DNA from: Acidobacteriota bacterium
GTDB lineage: Bacteria; Acidobacteriota; Aminicenantia; Aminicenantales; Saccharicenantaceae
Reading direction: 5' to 3'
Assembly (NCBI GenBank): GCA_029569255.1
Contig: JAKQUO010000019.1
Span: forward strand, 87,175-151,174
Length of the DNA: 64,000 nucleotides
Shown here: piece after piece, positions 36,508 to 44,677 of the stretch
Position numbering within the stretch: position 1 is the stretch's first letter
Layout: every line of letters starts with the position of its first letter
Position numbers and translations under genes: made by a program
The notes under the pieces: generated by a model
What the model saw: only the letters and a program-made list of their open reading frames with translations
Database searches by the model: none
Told to the model about the DNA's origin: nothing

Positions 36508-37356
36508 CTATCCGGCCCAGCCCAGCTTCTCCTTGACCAGGTCGTAGTAGCTGCGGCGGGGCGAGCCGATGAGACGGAGGTCGCGGGGCGCCCGGCGGAC
36601 CTCGACCGCGTCGCCCTGCTCGAAGACGCCGCCGCGCTGACCGTCCAGGGTCAGGCAGACCTCTTCCCCGCCGGTCAGGAGCCGGACCGTGACCACCGAC
36701 TCGGCCGGCACGGCCAGCGGCCGGAACGAGAGCGTGTGCGGGCAGATGGGCGTCAGGACGATGGCCGGGACCTGGGGATGGAGGATGGGGCCCCCGGCCG
36801 AGAGCGAGTAGGCCGTCGAGCCGGTCGGGGTCGAGACGATCAGCCCGTCGGCCTTGAGCCGGGCCGCGTCCCGGCCGTCGATCCCGATCTCGAGCTCGAT
36901 CATCCGGGCTTTGGCGCCCTTGGTGACGACGACGTCGTTCAGGCAGTACGAGACATCGCCCTTGGTCCGGGCCTCGAGCAGCCAGCGCGGGCTGACCAGG
37001 TCCGTGTCGCCGTCCAGGAACCGCTCGAGCGTCAGGGTCGCCTCCTTGACCGTGACCTCGGTCAGGAAGCCCAGCCGGCCCAGGTTGACGCCCATGACCG
37101 GGACGCCGGCCTCGGCGGCCAGGTGGGCGACGCTGAGGAGCGTCCCGTCGCCGCCCAGGACGACGACGAGGTCCGAGGCCGCCGGGATGGCCTCCCGAAC
37201 GAGTCCGTCGGGCCGCCCCAGCCTTCGGGCGGCGGCGTCCTCGAGGACGCAGGCGACGCCCCGCCCTTCGAGGCACTCGACGACGGTCTTCAGGATGCCT
37301 TCGACCGACGGGGCGTGGGGCTTGATGACGATGCCGGCCTTGCGCACATTAGTCAT
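36508..37356 (-). CDS. nadK: NAD kinase
   Basis: 282 residues. Phosphorylates NAD to NADP. The signature GGDGTLL is in VVVLGGDGTLLSVA (about residue 68). The substrate loop is SYCLNDVVVTKG, and the VSTPTGSTAYSLSAGGPI block is complete. Last gene of the long housekeeping operon, overlapping tlyA by 8 nt, so it depends on upstream translation. The pairing of tlyA with nadK is common in bacteria (often with recN next, which is not found here). Confidence 0.96.
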   Translation of the reverse strand: MTNVRKAGIVIKPHAPSVEGILKTVVECLEGRGVACVLEDAAARRLGRPDGLVREAIPAASDLVVVLGGDGTLLSVAHLAAEAGVPVMGVNLGRLGFLTEVTVKEATLTLERFLDGDTDLVSPRWLLEARTKGDVSYCLNDVVVTKGAKARMIELEIGIDGRDAARLKADGLIVSTPTGSTAYSLSAGGPILHPQVPAIVLTPICPHTLSFRPLAVPAESVVTVRLLTGGEEVCLTLDGQRGGVFEQGDAVEVRRAPRDLRLIGSPRRSYYDLVKEKLGWAG

Positions 37357-38131
37357 GGCTCGTCGCCTCCTTGATCCAGGCTCCGACGGGGCCCGCGTTG
37401 AGCTCCGGGCCGTCTTTGATCCACCGGACGAAGAACTCGACGTTCCCCTTCTGGCCGCGGGTCGAGCAGCGGATGAGCCCGGCCGGGCCGAAGCCGAGCT
37501 CGCGGGCCCCGGCCACGACCCGCGCCAGCACCGCGGCGCGGACGGCCGGGTCGCGGACGACGCCCTTCCTGCCGACTTCCCGGGGGCCGGCCTCGAACTG
37601 GGGCTTGACGAGCGAGACGAGCGTCCAGTCGCCGGGGACCCGCCGCAGGGCCGGAAGGACTTTGAGGACCGAGATGAACGAGACGTCCATGGTGACGATC
37701 CCGGGCGGCTCGGGGACGTCCTCGGGCGCGAGCTCGCGGGCGTTCTTTTCGATCCGGACCACCCGGGGGTCCCGGGCGAGCGTCCAGTCGAGCTGCCTCG
37801 TGTCGACGTCCACCGCGTAAACCATTGTCGCGCCGCGTTTCAGCAAGCAATCGACGAAGCCGCCCGTGGACGCCCCGATATCGAGGGCGACCAAACCCGC
37901 GACGTCCATCCCGAAGCGGTCCAGGGCCTCCTCGAGCTTGAGCCCGCCGCGGCCGACGAAGGGCAGGGGTTGGGCGATCTCGAGAGGGGCCTCCGTGTCG
38001 AGAAGCTCGCCGGGCTTGCGCACCGGGCGGCCCGCGCTGGTCACCGAACCGGCCATGATCAGGGCCTGGGCCTTTTCGCGGCTCGGCGCGAGGCCCCGCC
38101 CGGCCACGAGCCTATCCGCCCTGTCCTTCAT
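37349..38131 (-). CDS. tlyA: TlyA family rRNA 2'-O-methyltransferase / hemolysin-like protein
   Basis: 260 residues. An S4 RNA-binding domain occupies residues 1-60 (RADRLVAGRGLAPSREKAQALI). An FtsJ-like SAM methyltransferase domain follows, with ALDIGASTGGFVDCLL (SAM loop) and the later MDVSFISVLKVLPAL and SLVKPQFEAGP. TlyA of mycobacteria methylates 16S and 23S rRNA; the old name hemolysin is historical. Overlaps dxs by 20 nt and nadK by 8 nt, in the usual dxs-tlyA-nadK order. Confidence 0.93.
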   Translation of the reverse strand: MKDRADRLVAGRGLAPSREKAQALIMAGSVTSAGRPVRKPGELLDTEAPLEIAQPLPFVGRGGLKLEEALDRFGMDVAGLVALDIGASTGGFVDCLLKRGATMVYAVDVDTRQLDWTLARDPRVVRIEKNARELAPEDVPEPPGIVTMDVSFISVLKVLPALRRVPGDWTLVSLVKPQFEAGPREVGRKGVVRDPAVRAAVLARVVAGARELGFGPAGLIRCSTRGQKGNVEFFVRWIKDGPELNAGPVGAWIKEATSHD

Positions 38132-40013
38132 CGCCGCCGCCGAAGGGCGTCCCGCGGAACGCCTTGATCCGCCGGACGAGGCCGGGGACGTCGAGGCCGA
38201 GGGCCGCCCGGATCTCCTCGGCCTTGCCCAGGGCGTAGGGACCGACGGGGAGACCGAGCGACAGAAAACGGATGCCGAACCGGCCCTCGCGGTCGAGGAG
38301 CTCGCGCACGGCGCTCCCGGCCCCGCCCTCGACGACGCCCTCCTCGAGCGTCACCACGGTCCGCCCCGGCCCGGCGAACCGGAGGATCGCGTCGCGGTCG
38401 AGGGGCTTGACGAAGCGGGCGTTGACCACGGCGAACGAGAGGCCCTCCCGCGCCAGGGCCTCGGCCGTCTCGACGGCCGGACGGACCATGTGGCCGACGG
38501 CGAAGATGAGGTCCGTCCCCTCCCGGACGAGCTCGCTCCGCCCGAGCGGCAGGACCTCGAGCGGCGCGTCGAGAGGGACGCCCAGGCCCTTGGCCTTGGG
38601 GAACCGCACGGCCGCCGGCCGGCCGTAGGCCAGGGCCGACCAGAGCATGTGCCGGAGCTCGCCCTCGTCCTTGGGGGCCATGAGGACCATGTTCGGCATC
38701 GTCCGGAGGAAGGCGATGTCGTTGATCCCCTGGTGGGTCGGCCCGTCGTCGGGGACGATGCCGGCCCGGTCGAGGACGAAGACGACCGGCAGGCCCATCA
38801 GGCAGACGTCGTGGTAGACCTGGTCGTAGGCCCGCTGGAGGAAGGTCGAGTAGATGGCCACGACCGGCTTGAGCCCGGCGACGGCCAGTCCCGCCGCGAA
38901 GGTCACGGCGTGCTGCTCGGCGATGCCGACGTCGAAGAAGCGGTCGGGGAGCCTCTCGGAGAACTCCCTCAGGCCCGTGCCCTCGCCCATGGCCGCCGTG
39001 ACGGCCAGGACCTTCGGCTCGCGGCGGGCGATCTCGATCATGGCCTGTCCGAAGACGCTCGAGTACGACGGCCCCCAGTCCTTGCTGAGGGGCTCGCCGG
39101 TCGTGACCTGGAACGGCCCCGCGCCGTGGAACTTCTCCGGGCGGAGCCGGGCCGGCGGATAGCCCCGGCCCTTCTGGGTCACGCACTGGATGAGGACCGG
39201 CCCGTCGTGGGACTTGGCCGCCTCGAAGGCCTCGACGAGCGACTGGATGTTGTGGCCGTGGACCGGGCCGATGTAGCGGATGCCGAGCTCCTTGAAGACG
39301 AGCCCGGGGAAGAGCATTTTCTTGGCCAGCTCTTCCAGGGCCCGCCCGGCCTTGATCACCGCCCGGCCGAGCGGGACCCGCCGCAGGAACGACTTGGCCT
39401 GGTCCTTGATCTGGATGTACCGCTGGCCCGAGACGAGGTACGAGAAGTATTTCGACCAGGCCCCGACGTTGATGGAGATGGACATCTCGTTGAAGTTGAG
39501 GACGATGATCAGCCGCTCGCGTAGGTGGCCGATCTGATTGAGGGCCTCGAGGGCGACGCCGCCGGTCAGGCTGCCGTCGCCGACCACGGCCACGACGTGG
39601 TGGCCCTCCCCGGCCCTGTCCCGGGCCACGGCCAGGCCCAGCGCGGCCGACAGGGCCGTCGAGGCGTGGCCGGTGTTGAAGACGTCGTGCTCGCTCTCCT
39701 CGCGGCAGGGGAAGCCGAGGAGGCCGCCCCACCTGCGCAGGCCGGCGAAGCGGTCCCTGCGGCCGGTCAGGATCTTGTGGGTGTAGCACTGGTGCCCGAC
39801 GTCCCAGACGATCTTGTCCCGGGGCGAGTCGAAGGCCAGGTGCAGGGCCAGGGTCAGCTCGACCGCGCCCAGGTTCGAGGCCAGGTGCCCGCCGTTGCGG
39901 GCCACCGTCTCCAGGATGAGGGCCCGGACCTCCATGGCCAGCCGGGAGAGCTCGTCCGGCCTGAGCGTCCTGAGATCGGCGGGCTCCCGGACCGCGTCGA
40001 GGATCTTGGCCAT
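38112..40013 (-). CDS. dxs: 1-deoxy-D-xylulose-5-phosphate synthase
   Basis: 633 residues. Condenses pyruvate and glyceraldehyde 3-phosphate, the first step of the MEP isoprenoid pathway, using thiamine diphosphate. GDGSLTGG gives the ThDP/Mg motif and VGIAEQHAVTFAAGLA holds the catalytic Glu. DVGHQCYTHKILTGR and DRAGIVPDDGPTHQG are standard. In the block after the ThDP motif the sequence reads LNFNEMSIS instead of the usual LNDNEMSIS; the metal-binding Asn remains. GGGAG precedes the ATG. It is 14 nt downstream of xseB, the familiar xseA-xseB-dxs arrangement without ispA between. Confidence 0.96.
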   Translation of the reverse strand: MAKILDAVREPADLRTLRPDELSRLAMEVRALILETVARNGGHLASNLGAVELTLALHLAFDSPRDKIVWDVGHQCYTHKILTGRRDRFAGLRRWGGLLGFPCREESEHDVFNTGHASTALSAALGLAVARDRAGEGHHVVAVVGDGSLTGGVALEALNQIGHLRERLIIVLNFNEMSISINVGAWSKYFSYLVSGQRYIQIKDQAKSFLRRVPLGRAVIKAGRALEELAKKMLFPGLVFKELGIRYIGPVHGHNIQSLVEAFEAAKSHDGPVLIQCVTQKGRGYPPARLRPEKFHGAGPFQVTTGEPLSKDWGPSYSSVFGQAMIEIARREPKVLAVTAAMGEGTGLREFSERLPDRFFDVGIAEQHAVTFAAGLAVAGLKPVVAIYSTFLQRAYDQVYHDVCLMGLPVVFVLDRAGIVPDDGPTHQGINDIAFLRTMPNMVLMAPKDEGELRHMLWSALAYGRPAAVRFPKAKGLGVPLDAPLEVLPLGRSELVREGTDLIFAVGHMVRPAVETAEALAREGLSFAVVNARFVKPLDRDAILRFAGPGRTVVTLEEGVVEGGAGSAVRELLDREGRFGIRFLSLGLPVGPYALGKAEEIRAALGLDVPGLVRRIKAFRGTPFGGGDEGQGG

Positions 40014-40027
40014 GTCCGTCTCCCGGC

Positions 40028-40294
40028 TCAGGCGCCGCCGCCCTCGTCCTCCGTCCCGTCCCCGGCGGCCTCTTCGGCGTCGAAGTCCTCCGCCCGCAGG
40101 GCCCCTTTCTCGTCCTTGAGCAGGATCTCGACCTTGCGCTCGGCCTTGTCCAGCTCGGTCTTGAGGAACCGCGACAGCTTGACCCCCTTCTCGAACAGGG
40201 CCAGCGACTCGTTGAGCGAAAGGCCGCCTTTCTCGAGCTTGGCCACGATCTCCTCCAGGTCGGCCAGGGCCTTCTCGAAGGTCAGGTTGGTCAT
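40028..40294 (-). CDS. xseB: Exodeoxyribonuclease VII small subunit
   Basis: 88 residues. Small helical subunit that coats the XseA core of exonuclease VII. The motif FEKALADLEEIVAKLEKGGLSLNESLALFEKGVKL is diagnostic in pattern, followed by a charged acidic tail. The start ATG overlaps the xseA stop by 4 nt (ATGA) and AAGGAGG lies just ahead, so the two subunits are translationally coupled. Confidence 0.95.
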   Translation of the reverse strand: MTNLTFEKALADLEEIVAKLEKGGLSLNESLALFEKGVKLSRFLKTELDKAERKVEILLKDEKGALRAEDFDAEEAAGDGTEDEGGGA

Positions 40295-41631
40295 GGTCCC
40301 TCCTTGAGGAAGCGGGATGCGATGGGCTTCTTGCGGTCGACCGTCTCCACCCGGGCGCCGAACGCGCCCTTGAGAAAGGCCACCTCGACGGTCTCGCCCG
40401 GGGCGATGTCCTGGATCCGCGAGGCGGCGCGCAGGCCGCCCTCCTTCCAGACGACCGCGTAGCCTTTCTTGAGGGGCGCGAGGGGGCTCAGGGCGTCGAG
40501 GGCGGCGCCGAGCCGCTCCCAGGCCGCCCGCCCTTCCGCGACCGCGCGCCGGCCCGCGTTCTTGAGGCGCTCGGAGGCCAGCCTGGCCGCCCCGATGCGC
40601 TCGGCGATCCTCTGGCGCTCGGCCCGGACGACGTTCCGGCCGCGGGTCTCGAGCTCGTCGACGCGGCGCCCCAGGTTGGCCAGCCGGACCTGGAAGTTCT
40701 GGAAGATGCGGTTCCGGGCCAGGTCGTCCACGTCGGCGCGGCGGTCCCGGAGGCCGTAGCGGGCGAGCTCGGCGACGCGGCGCCTCAGCGCGTCGATCCT
40801 CTCGGCGAAGGCCGTTTCCGTCTCGATGACCATCTCGGCGGCCGCCGACGGGGTCGAGGCCCGGACGTCGGCGACGAAATCGGCGATGGTGAAGTCGACC
40901 TCGTGGCCGACGGCCGAGATGACCGGGACCTTCGAGCGGGCGATGGCCCGGGCCACCGGCTCCTCGTTGAAGGCCCAGAGGTCCTCGATCGAGCCGCCGC
41001 CGCGGCCGACGATGAGGACGTCGATCCCCGGCCGGGCGGCCAGCGCGTCGATGCCCTCGACGATCTCGGCCGCCGCGCCCTCGCCCTGGACGCGGGCCGG
41101 GTAGATGACGACGCGGAGCCTGGCGTAGCGGCGCTCGAGGACGCGCAGGATGTCGCGGAGGGCGGCCCCCGTCGGCGAGGTGACGACGCCGATCGTCCGC
41201 GGCCGGAGCGGGAGCTTCCTCTTGCGGGCCCCGTCGAACAGGCCCTCGGCCCGGAGCTTCTCCCGGAGCTGCTCGAAGCGGAGCTGGAGGGCGCCCTTGC
41301 CCTTGGGCTCGACGTGGTCGACGTAGAGCTGGTAGTCGCCGCGGGGCTCGTAGACGCTGACCTTGCCCCGGCAGACGACCTGGAGGCCGTCCTTGAGGTC
41401 GAAGGCCACCTTGCGGGCCGTCGACTGCCACATGACGGCCTTGATCACGGCCTTCTCGTCCTTGAGGCTGAAGAAGACGTGGCCGGAGGAGGCCCGCTTG
41501 AAGCCCGAGACTTCGCCCTCGACCCAGACCTGGGGCAGGGCCGCCTCGAGGGCCGTCTTGACGATCTCGGTGACCTCGGAGACCGTGTAGACCCGGCCCT
41601 TGACCGCCAACCGCTCAGTCTCCGTGTCCAT
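40291..41631 (-). CDS. xseA: Exodeoxyribonuclease VII large subunit
   Basis: 446 residues. Catalytic subunit of the single-strand-specific exonuclease VII. An N-terminal OB fold (TVSEVTEIVKTALE, WVEGEVSGFKRASSGHVFFSLKD) is followed by the nuclease domain with IGVVTSPTGAALRDIL and GRGGGSIEDLWAFNEE, plus VPVISAVGHEVDFTIADFVAD. A long helical region lies at 270-400. Start overlaps the ymdB end by 17 nt. Canonical length and motifs. Confidence 0.96.
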   Translation of the reverse strand: MDTETERLAVKGRVYTVSEVTEIVKTALEAALPQVWVEGEVSGFKRASSGHVFFSLKDEKAVIKAVMWQSTARKVAFDLKDGLQVVCRGKVSVYEPRGDYQLYVDHVEPKGKGALQLRFEQLREKLRAEGLFDGARKRKLPLRPRTIGVVTSPTGAALRDILRVLERRYARLRVVIYPARVQGEGAAAEIVEGIDALAARPGIDVLIVGRGGGSIEDLWAFNEEPVARAIARSKVPVISAVGHEVDFTIADFVADVRASTPSAAAEMVIETETAFAERIDALRRRVAELARYGLRDRRADVDDLARNRIFQNFQVRLANLGRRVDELETRGRNVVRAERQRIAERIGAARLASERLKNAGRRAVAEGRAAWERLGAALDALSPLAPLKKGYAVVWKEGGLRAASRIQDIAPGETVEVAFLKGAFGARVETVDRKKPIASRFLKEGP

Positions 41632-42418
41632 CCTCCGCCAGGACCTCCCGCGTGATCGACAGGGCCCGGCCCGTCCCGGGGTCGATCCGGATGAAGACGC
41701 CGGACAGGAACAGGCCGTCGCGGGAGGGCTCGAAGCGCTGCGGCCGCGAGGTCAGGAACCGCTGCAGGGCCGGCTCGCGCGCGATGCCGATGACGGCGTC
41801 GCGGCCGCCGGCCATGCCGGCGTCGGTGATGTAGGCCGTGCCCTTGGGCAGGACCCGCTCGTCCGCCGTCGGGACGTGGGTGTGCGTGCCGACGACGGCC
41901 GAGACCCGGCCGTCGAGGTGCCAGCCGAGGGCCTGCTTCTCCGAGGTCGCCTCGGCGTGGAAATCGACGACGATGACGGGCGTCTCCGCCCGCAGGGCGG
42001 CCACCTCCTCGTCGGCCCGCTTGAACGGGCAGTCGATGGGCTCCATGAACACCCGCCCCTGGAGGTTGAGCACGGCCGCCTTGACCCCGTCGGCCGTCCG
42101 GAAGACGTAGGAGGACCGGCCGGGATTGACGGCCGGGTAGTTGGCCGGCCGGAGCAGCCGGGGCTCCCGCTCGAGGTAGGCCAGGGCCTCCTTCTTGTCC
42201 CAGATGTGGTTGCCCGAGGTCAGGACGTCGACGTGCATGAACAGGTCCTTGCCGATCTCCTCGGTCATGCCGCTGCCGCCGGCCGCGTTCTCGCCGTTGG
42301 CGACGACGAGCGCCGGCCGGTATTTCTGGACCAGGGCGGGCAGGAATTTGTCCATGGCCCGCCGGCCCGGCCGGCCGACGATGTCGCCGAGGAAGAGGAC
42401 GCCGAGGTCAGCGGGCAT
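41615..42418 (-). CDS. ymdB: YmdB family metallophosphoesterase (TIGR00282)
   Basis: 267 residues. Di-metal phosphodiesterase; Bacillus YmdB hydrolyses 2',3'-cAMP and affects motility and biofilm decisions. Ligand motifs are [53 protein letters not shown] and [19 protein letters not shown]. It overlaps rny by 11 nt, and the rny-ymdB pairing is conserved in many bacteria. Length is typical. Physiological substrate here is inferred from the family. Confidence 0.94.
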   Translation of the reverse strand: MPADLGVLFLGDIVGRPGRRAMDKFLPALVQKYRPALVVANGENAAGGSGMTEEIGKDLFMHVDVLTSGNHIWDKKEALAYLEREPRLLRPANYPAVNPGRSSYVFRTADGVKAAVLNLQGRVFMEPIDCPFKRADEEVAALRAETPVIVVDFHAEATSEKQALGWHLDGRVSAVVGTHTHVPTADERVLPKGTAYITDAGMAGGRDAVIGIAREPALQRFLTSRPQRFEPSRDGLFLSGVFIRIDPGTGRALSITREVLAEDGHGD

Positions 42419-43970
42419 ATTCGACCGCCCTCATCTCCCGGATGACCGTGACCTTGATCTGGCCCGGGTAATCGAGCTCGGCCTTGATCTTGGCCGCCGT
42501 CTCCTTGGCCAGGAGCGCGGCCCGGTCGTCGGAGACCTTCAGGGCCTCGACGATGATGCGGATCTCGCGGCCGGCCTGGAGGGCGAAGGCCTTGGAAACG
42601 CCCTCGAACGAGGCGGCGATCTCCTCGAGCTTCTCCAGCCGCTGGATGTAGGTCTCGAGGAGCTCCCGCCGGGCCCCGGGGCGGGCGGCCGAGAGGGTGT
42701 CGGCGGCCTGGACGAGCACAGCCTCGATCGACGGGAAGTCGATGTCGCGGTGGTGCGAGGCGATGGCCTGGCAGACCTTCTCCGACTCGCCGTACTTCTT
42801 GGCCAGCTCGACGCCGAGCTCGGTGTGCGTGCCCTCGGTGTCCTTGTCGACGGCCTTGCCGATGTCGTGGAGCAGGCCGGCCCGCAGGGCGACGTTGGTG
42901 TCGAGGCCGATCTCGCGGGCCATCATGGCCGCCAGCATGGCCACTTCCTTGGTGTGCTGGAGGACGTTCTGGCCGTAGCTCGTCCGGTACTTGAGCTTGC
43001 CCAGGAGCTTGATGAGCTCCGGGTGGATGTCGCGGACCTTGAGCTCCAGGACGGCCGACTCGCCCTCCTGCTTGATCCTCTGCTCGAGCTCGGCCTTGAC
43101 CGACTCGACGATGTCCTCGATGCGGGCCGGGTGGATGCGCCCGTCCGTGACGAGCTTCTGGATGGACAGCCGGGCCAGCTCGCGGCGGATGGGGTCGAAG
43201 CTCGACAGGATGACGGCCTCGGGCGTGTCGTCGACGATGATGTCGACGCCCGTGGCCATCTCCAGGGCCCGGATGTTGCGGCCCTCGCGGCCGATGATCC
43301 GGCCCTTCATGTCGTCCGACGGCAGGTCGACGACCGAGACCGTCGTCTCGACGACGTGCTCGGCGGCCGAGCGCTGGATGGCGTTGGAGACGATCTCGCG
43401 GGCCGAGGCGGCGGCCTTCTCCCGGGCCTCCTCCTCGATCCGCCGGACCGTGGCGATGGCCTCGAGCTTGGCCTCCTCCTCGATCCGCTTGATCAGCTGC
43501 GCCTTGGCCTCTTCCTGGGTCAGGCCCGAGATCCTTTCGAGCTCGGCCACGGCCTTGGCCGCGGCCTCGGCGACCTGGGCCTCCTTGGCCTCGATCTCCT
43601 TCTCCTTCTCGTTGAGCTTGCGCTCCTTCTGGGAGTAGTCCCGCTCCTTGCGCTCGATGGACTGGAAGCGGCGCTCCAGGTTCTCTTCCTTGCTGAGCAG
43701 CCGGCGCTCGGTCTCGTTGATCTTGCGCTGCTTCTCCCGGGTGTGGGCCTCGAACTCGTTCTGGCGGACCAGGTCCTTCTCGCGGGCCTCGATGGCGGCC
43801 TCGCGCTTGATCTTCTCCCCTTCCTCCCGGGCCCTGTCGAGGATCGCCCGGGCCTGGTCCTCGGCCTCGGCGGCCTTGCGGCCGACTTCCCGGCGCTTGA
43901 CGAGCAGAACGGCGACGGCCGCCGCCAGGACGACGGCGGCGGCGATCGCGGCGTAAGTGACCGCGTTCAT
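42408..43970 (-). CDS. rny: Ribonuclease Y
   Basis: 520 residues. Membrane-anchored endoribonuclease that starts mRNA decay. Order of parts: one N-terminal transmembrane helix (residues 4-24), a very charged coiled coil (30-190), a KH domain with [15 protein letters not shown] (about 225), and an HD domain with [11 protein letters not shown] and [11 protein letters not shown]. Length matches the family. The ribosome site GAGGAGG is buried in a perfect 8-bp hairpin just before the ATG, so translation may be controlled by RNA folding. It lies downstream of zapA, 120 nt away. Confidence 0.96.
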   Translation of the reverse strand: MNAVTYAAIAAAVVLAAAVAVLLVKRREVGRKAAEAEDQARAILDRAREEGEKIKREAAIEAREKDLVRQNEFEAHTREKQRKINETERRLLSKEENLERRFQSIERKERDYSQKERKLNEKEKEIEAKEAQVAEAAAKAVAELERISGLTQEEAKAQLIKRIEEEAKLEAIATVRRIEEEAREKAAASAREIVSNAIQRSAAEHVVETTVSVVDLPSDDMKGRIIGREGRNIRALEMATGVDIIVDDTPEAVILSSFDPIRRELARLSIQKLVTDGRIHPARIEDIVESVKAELEQRIKQEGESAVLELKVRDIHPELIKLLGKLKYRTSYGQNVLQHTKEVAMLAAMMAREIGLDTNVALRAGLLHDIGKAVDKDTEGTHTELGVELAKKYGESEKVCQAIASHHRDIDFPSIEAVLVQAADTLSAARPGARRELLETYIQRLEKLEEIAASFEGVSKAFALQAGREIRIIVEALKVSDDRAALLAKETAAKIKAELDYPGQIKVTVIREMRAVEYAR

Positions 43971-43978
43971 GGGATAAC

Positions 43979-44002
43979 CTCCTCATCTATGCGAATGAGG
44001 AG
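43979..44002 (-). promoter_or_regulatory. Hairpin sequestering the rny ribosome-binding site
   Basis: Read on the minus strand, CTCCTCAT and ATGAGGAG form a perfect 8-bp stem around an 8-nt loop. The second arm is the Shine-Dalgarno sequence itself, 7 nt before the ATG. Possible autoregulation by RNase Y cleavage or by temperature. Confidence 0.55.
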
Positions 44003-44090
44003 ACGCGGGAGGAAAGCGCGGAGGCGTCAGATGCCCGGGCGACGGCCCGGAACGGTCCGCCCGGCCGGGAAGCCGCGCGGGACCGGCCCG

Positions 44091-44420
44091 TCACGACGGG
44101 GATTCGTCGGCGTCCGAGAATGTATGGTCATCTGCGGCAACAGGGATCTCCAGGCTTTCGATCTCGGTCTCCATGTGGCCCAAGGCCTCGTTCAGCTGAT
44201 CCAGCTTCTTCTGGCTCAGGAAAAGCTCGTCCGCGATGTTCAAGGCCGCCAGGACGGCGATCTTGGTCGTGTCCGCGGACTTGGATTTCACGGCCACCTC
44301 GTGCATCTTCTGGTCAACGAGCGAGGTCAAGTGGCCTATATATTTCTCATCCTCCTCTCCTTTGACGCGGATCTTGTACCGCTGTCCGAAGATCTCGATC
44401 TCGAGGATCCGGTCGGTCAT
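44091..44420 (-). CDS. zapA: Cell-division protein ZapA
   Basis: 109 residues. Binds FtsZ and bundles its filaments at the division site. The N-terminal globular part has EIEIFGQRYKIRVKGEEDEKYI; the conserved TTKIAVLAALNIADELF helix leads into the C-terminal coiled coil. It overlaps the small coiled-coil gene upstream by 4 nt. The pheT-(zapB-like)-zapA-rny order is seen in several phyla. Confidence 0.92.
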   Translation of the reverse strand: MTDRILEIEIFGQRYKIRVKGEEDEKYIGHLTSLVDQKMHEVAVKSKSADTTKIAVLAALNIADELFLSQKKLDQLNEALGHMETEIESLEIPVAADDHTFSDADESPS

Positions 44421-44677
44421 AACCCCAGCTTGTCGATCTGGCCGATGATGGCCTCGATCTTGGCCTTGATCGCCTCGCGCTCGCCCTCGGCTCTCTTCAT
44501 CTCCTCGTCCAGGCGGGCGAGCTTGCGGGCGCTCTCCTCGATCTCCTTCTTCTCGGTCCGGGCCTCCTTGAGCTGCTGCCGCAGCTTCTCGTTCTCGGCC
44601 GTCAGCTTGTGGATGTGGTCGACGACCTGCCCGATCTTCCCTTCGAGTATTTTAATGCGCTCGAGTTCCGAAGTCAA
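44417..44677 (-). CDS. Small coiled-coil protein, ZapB-like
   Basis: 86 residues, almost entirely heptad-repeat coiled coil (ERIKILEGKIGQVVDHIHKL then many Glu/Lys/Arg/Leu). The size and its place directly before zapA suggest a ZapB-like partner in division. Translation begins at TTG 44677, overlapping the pheT stop (TTGA), with GGGAGGG 6 nt upstream; there is no ATG. Coiled-coil sequence carries little family information, so the name is contextual. Confidence 0.75.
   Translation of the reverse strand: MTSELERIKILEGKIGQVVDHIHKLTAENEKLRQQLKEARTEKKEIEESARKLARLDEEMKRAEGEREAIKAKIEAIIGQIDKLGL

Noticed and set aside
43971-44090. Possible 6S RNA in the gap between zapA and rny
   Set aside because: 6S RNA lies beside zapA in proteobacteria, but only 120 nt are available here and no long rod with a central bubble could be drawn; only the short ribosome-site hairpin is convincing.
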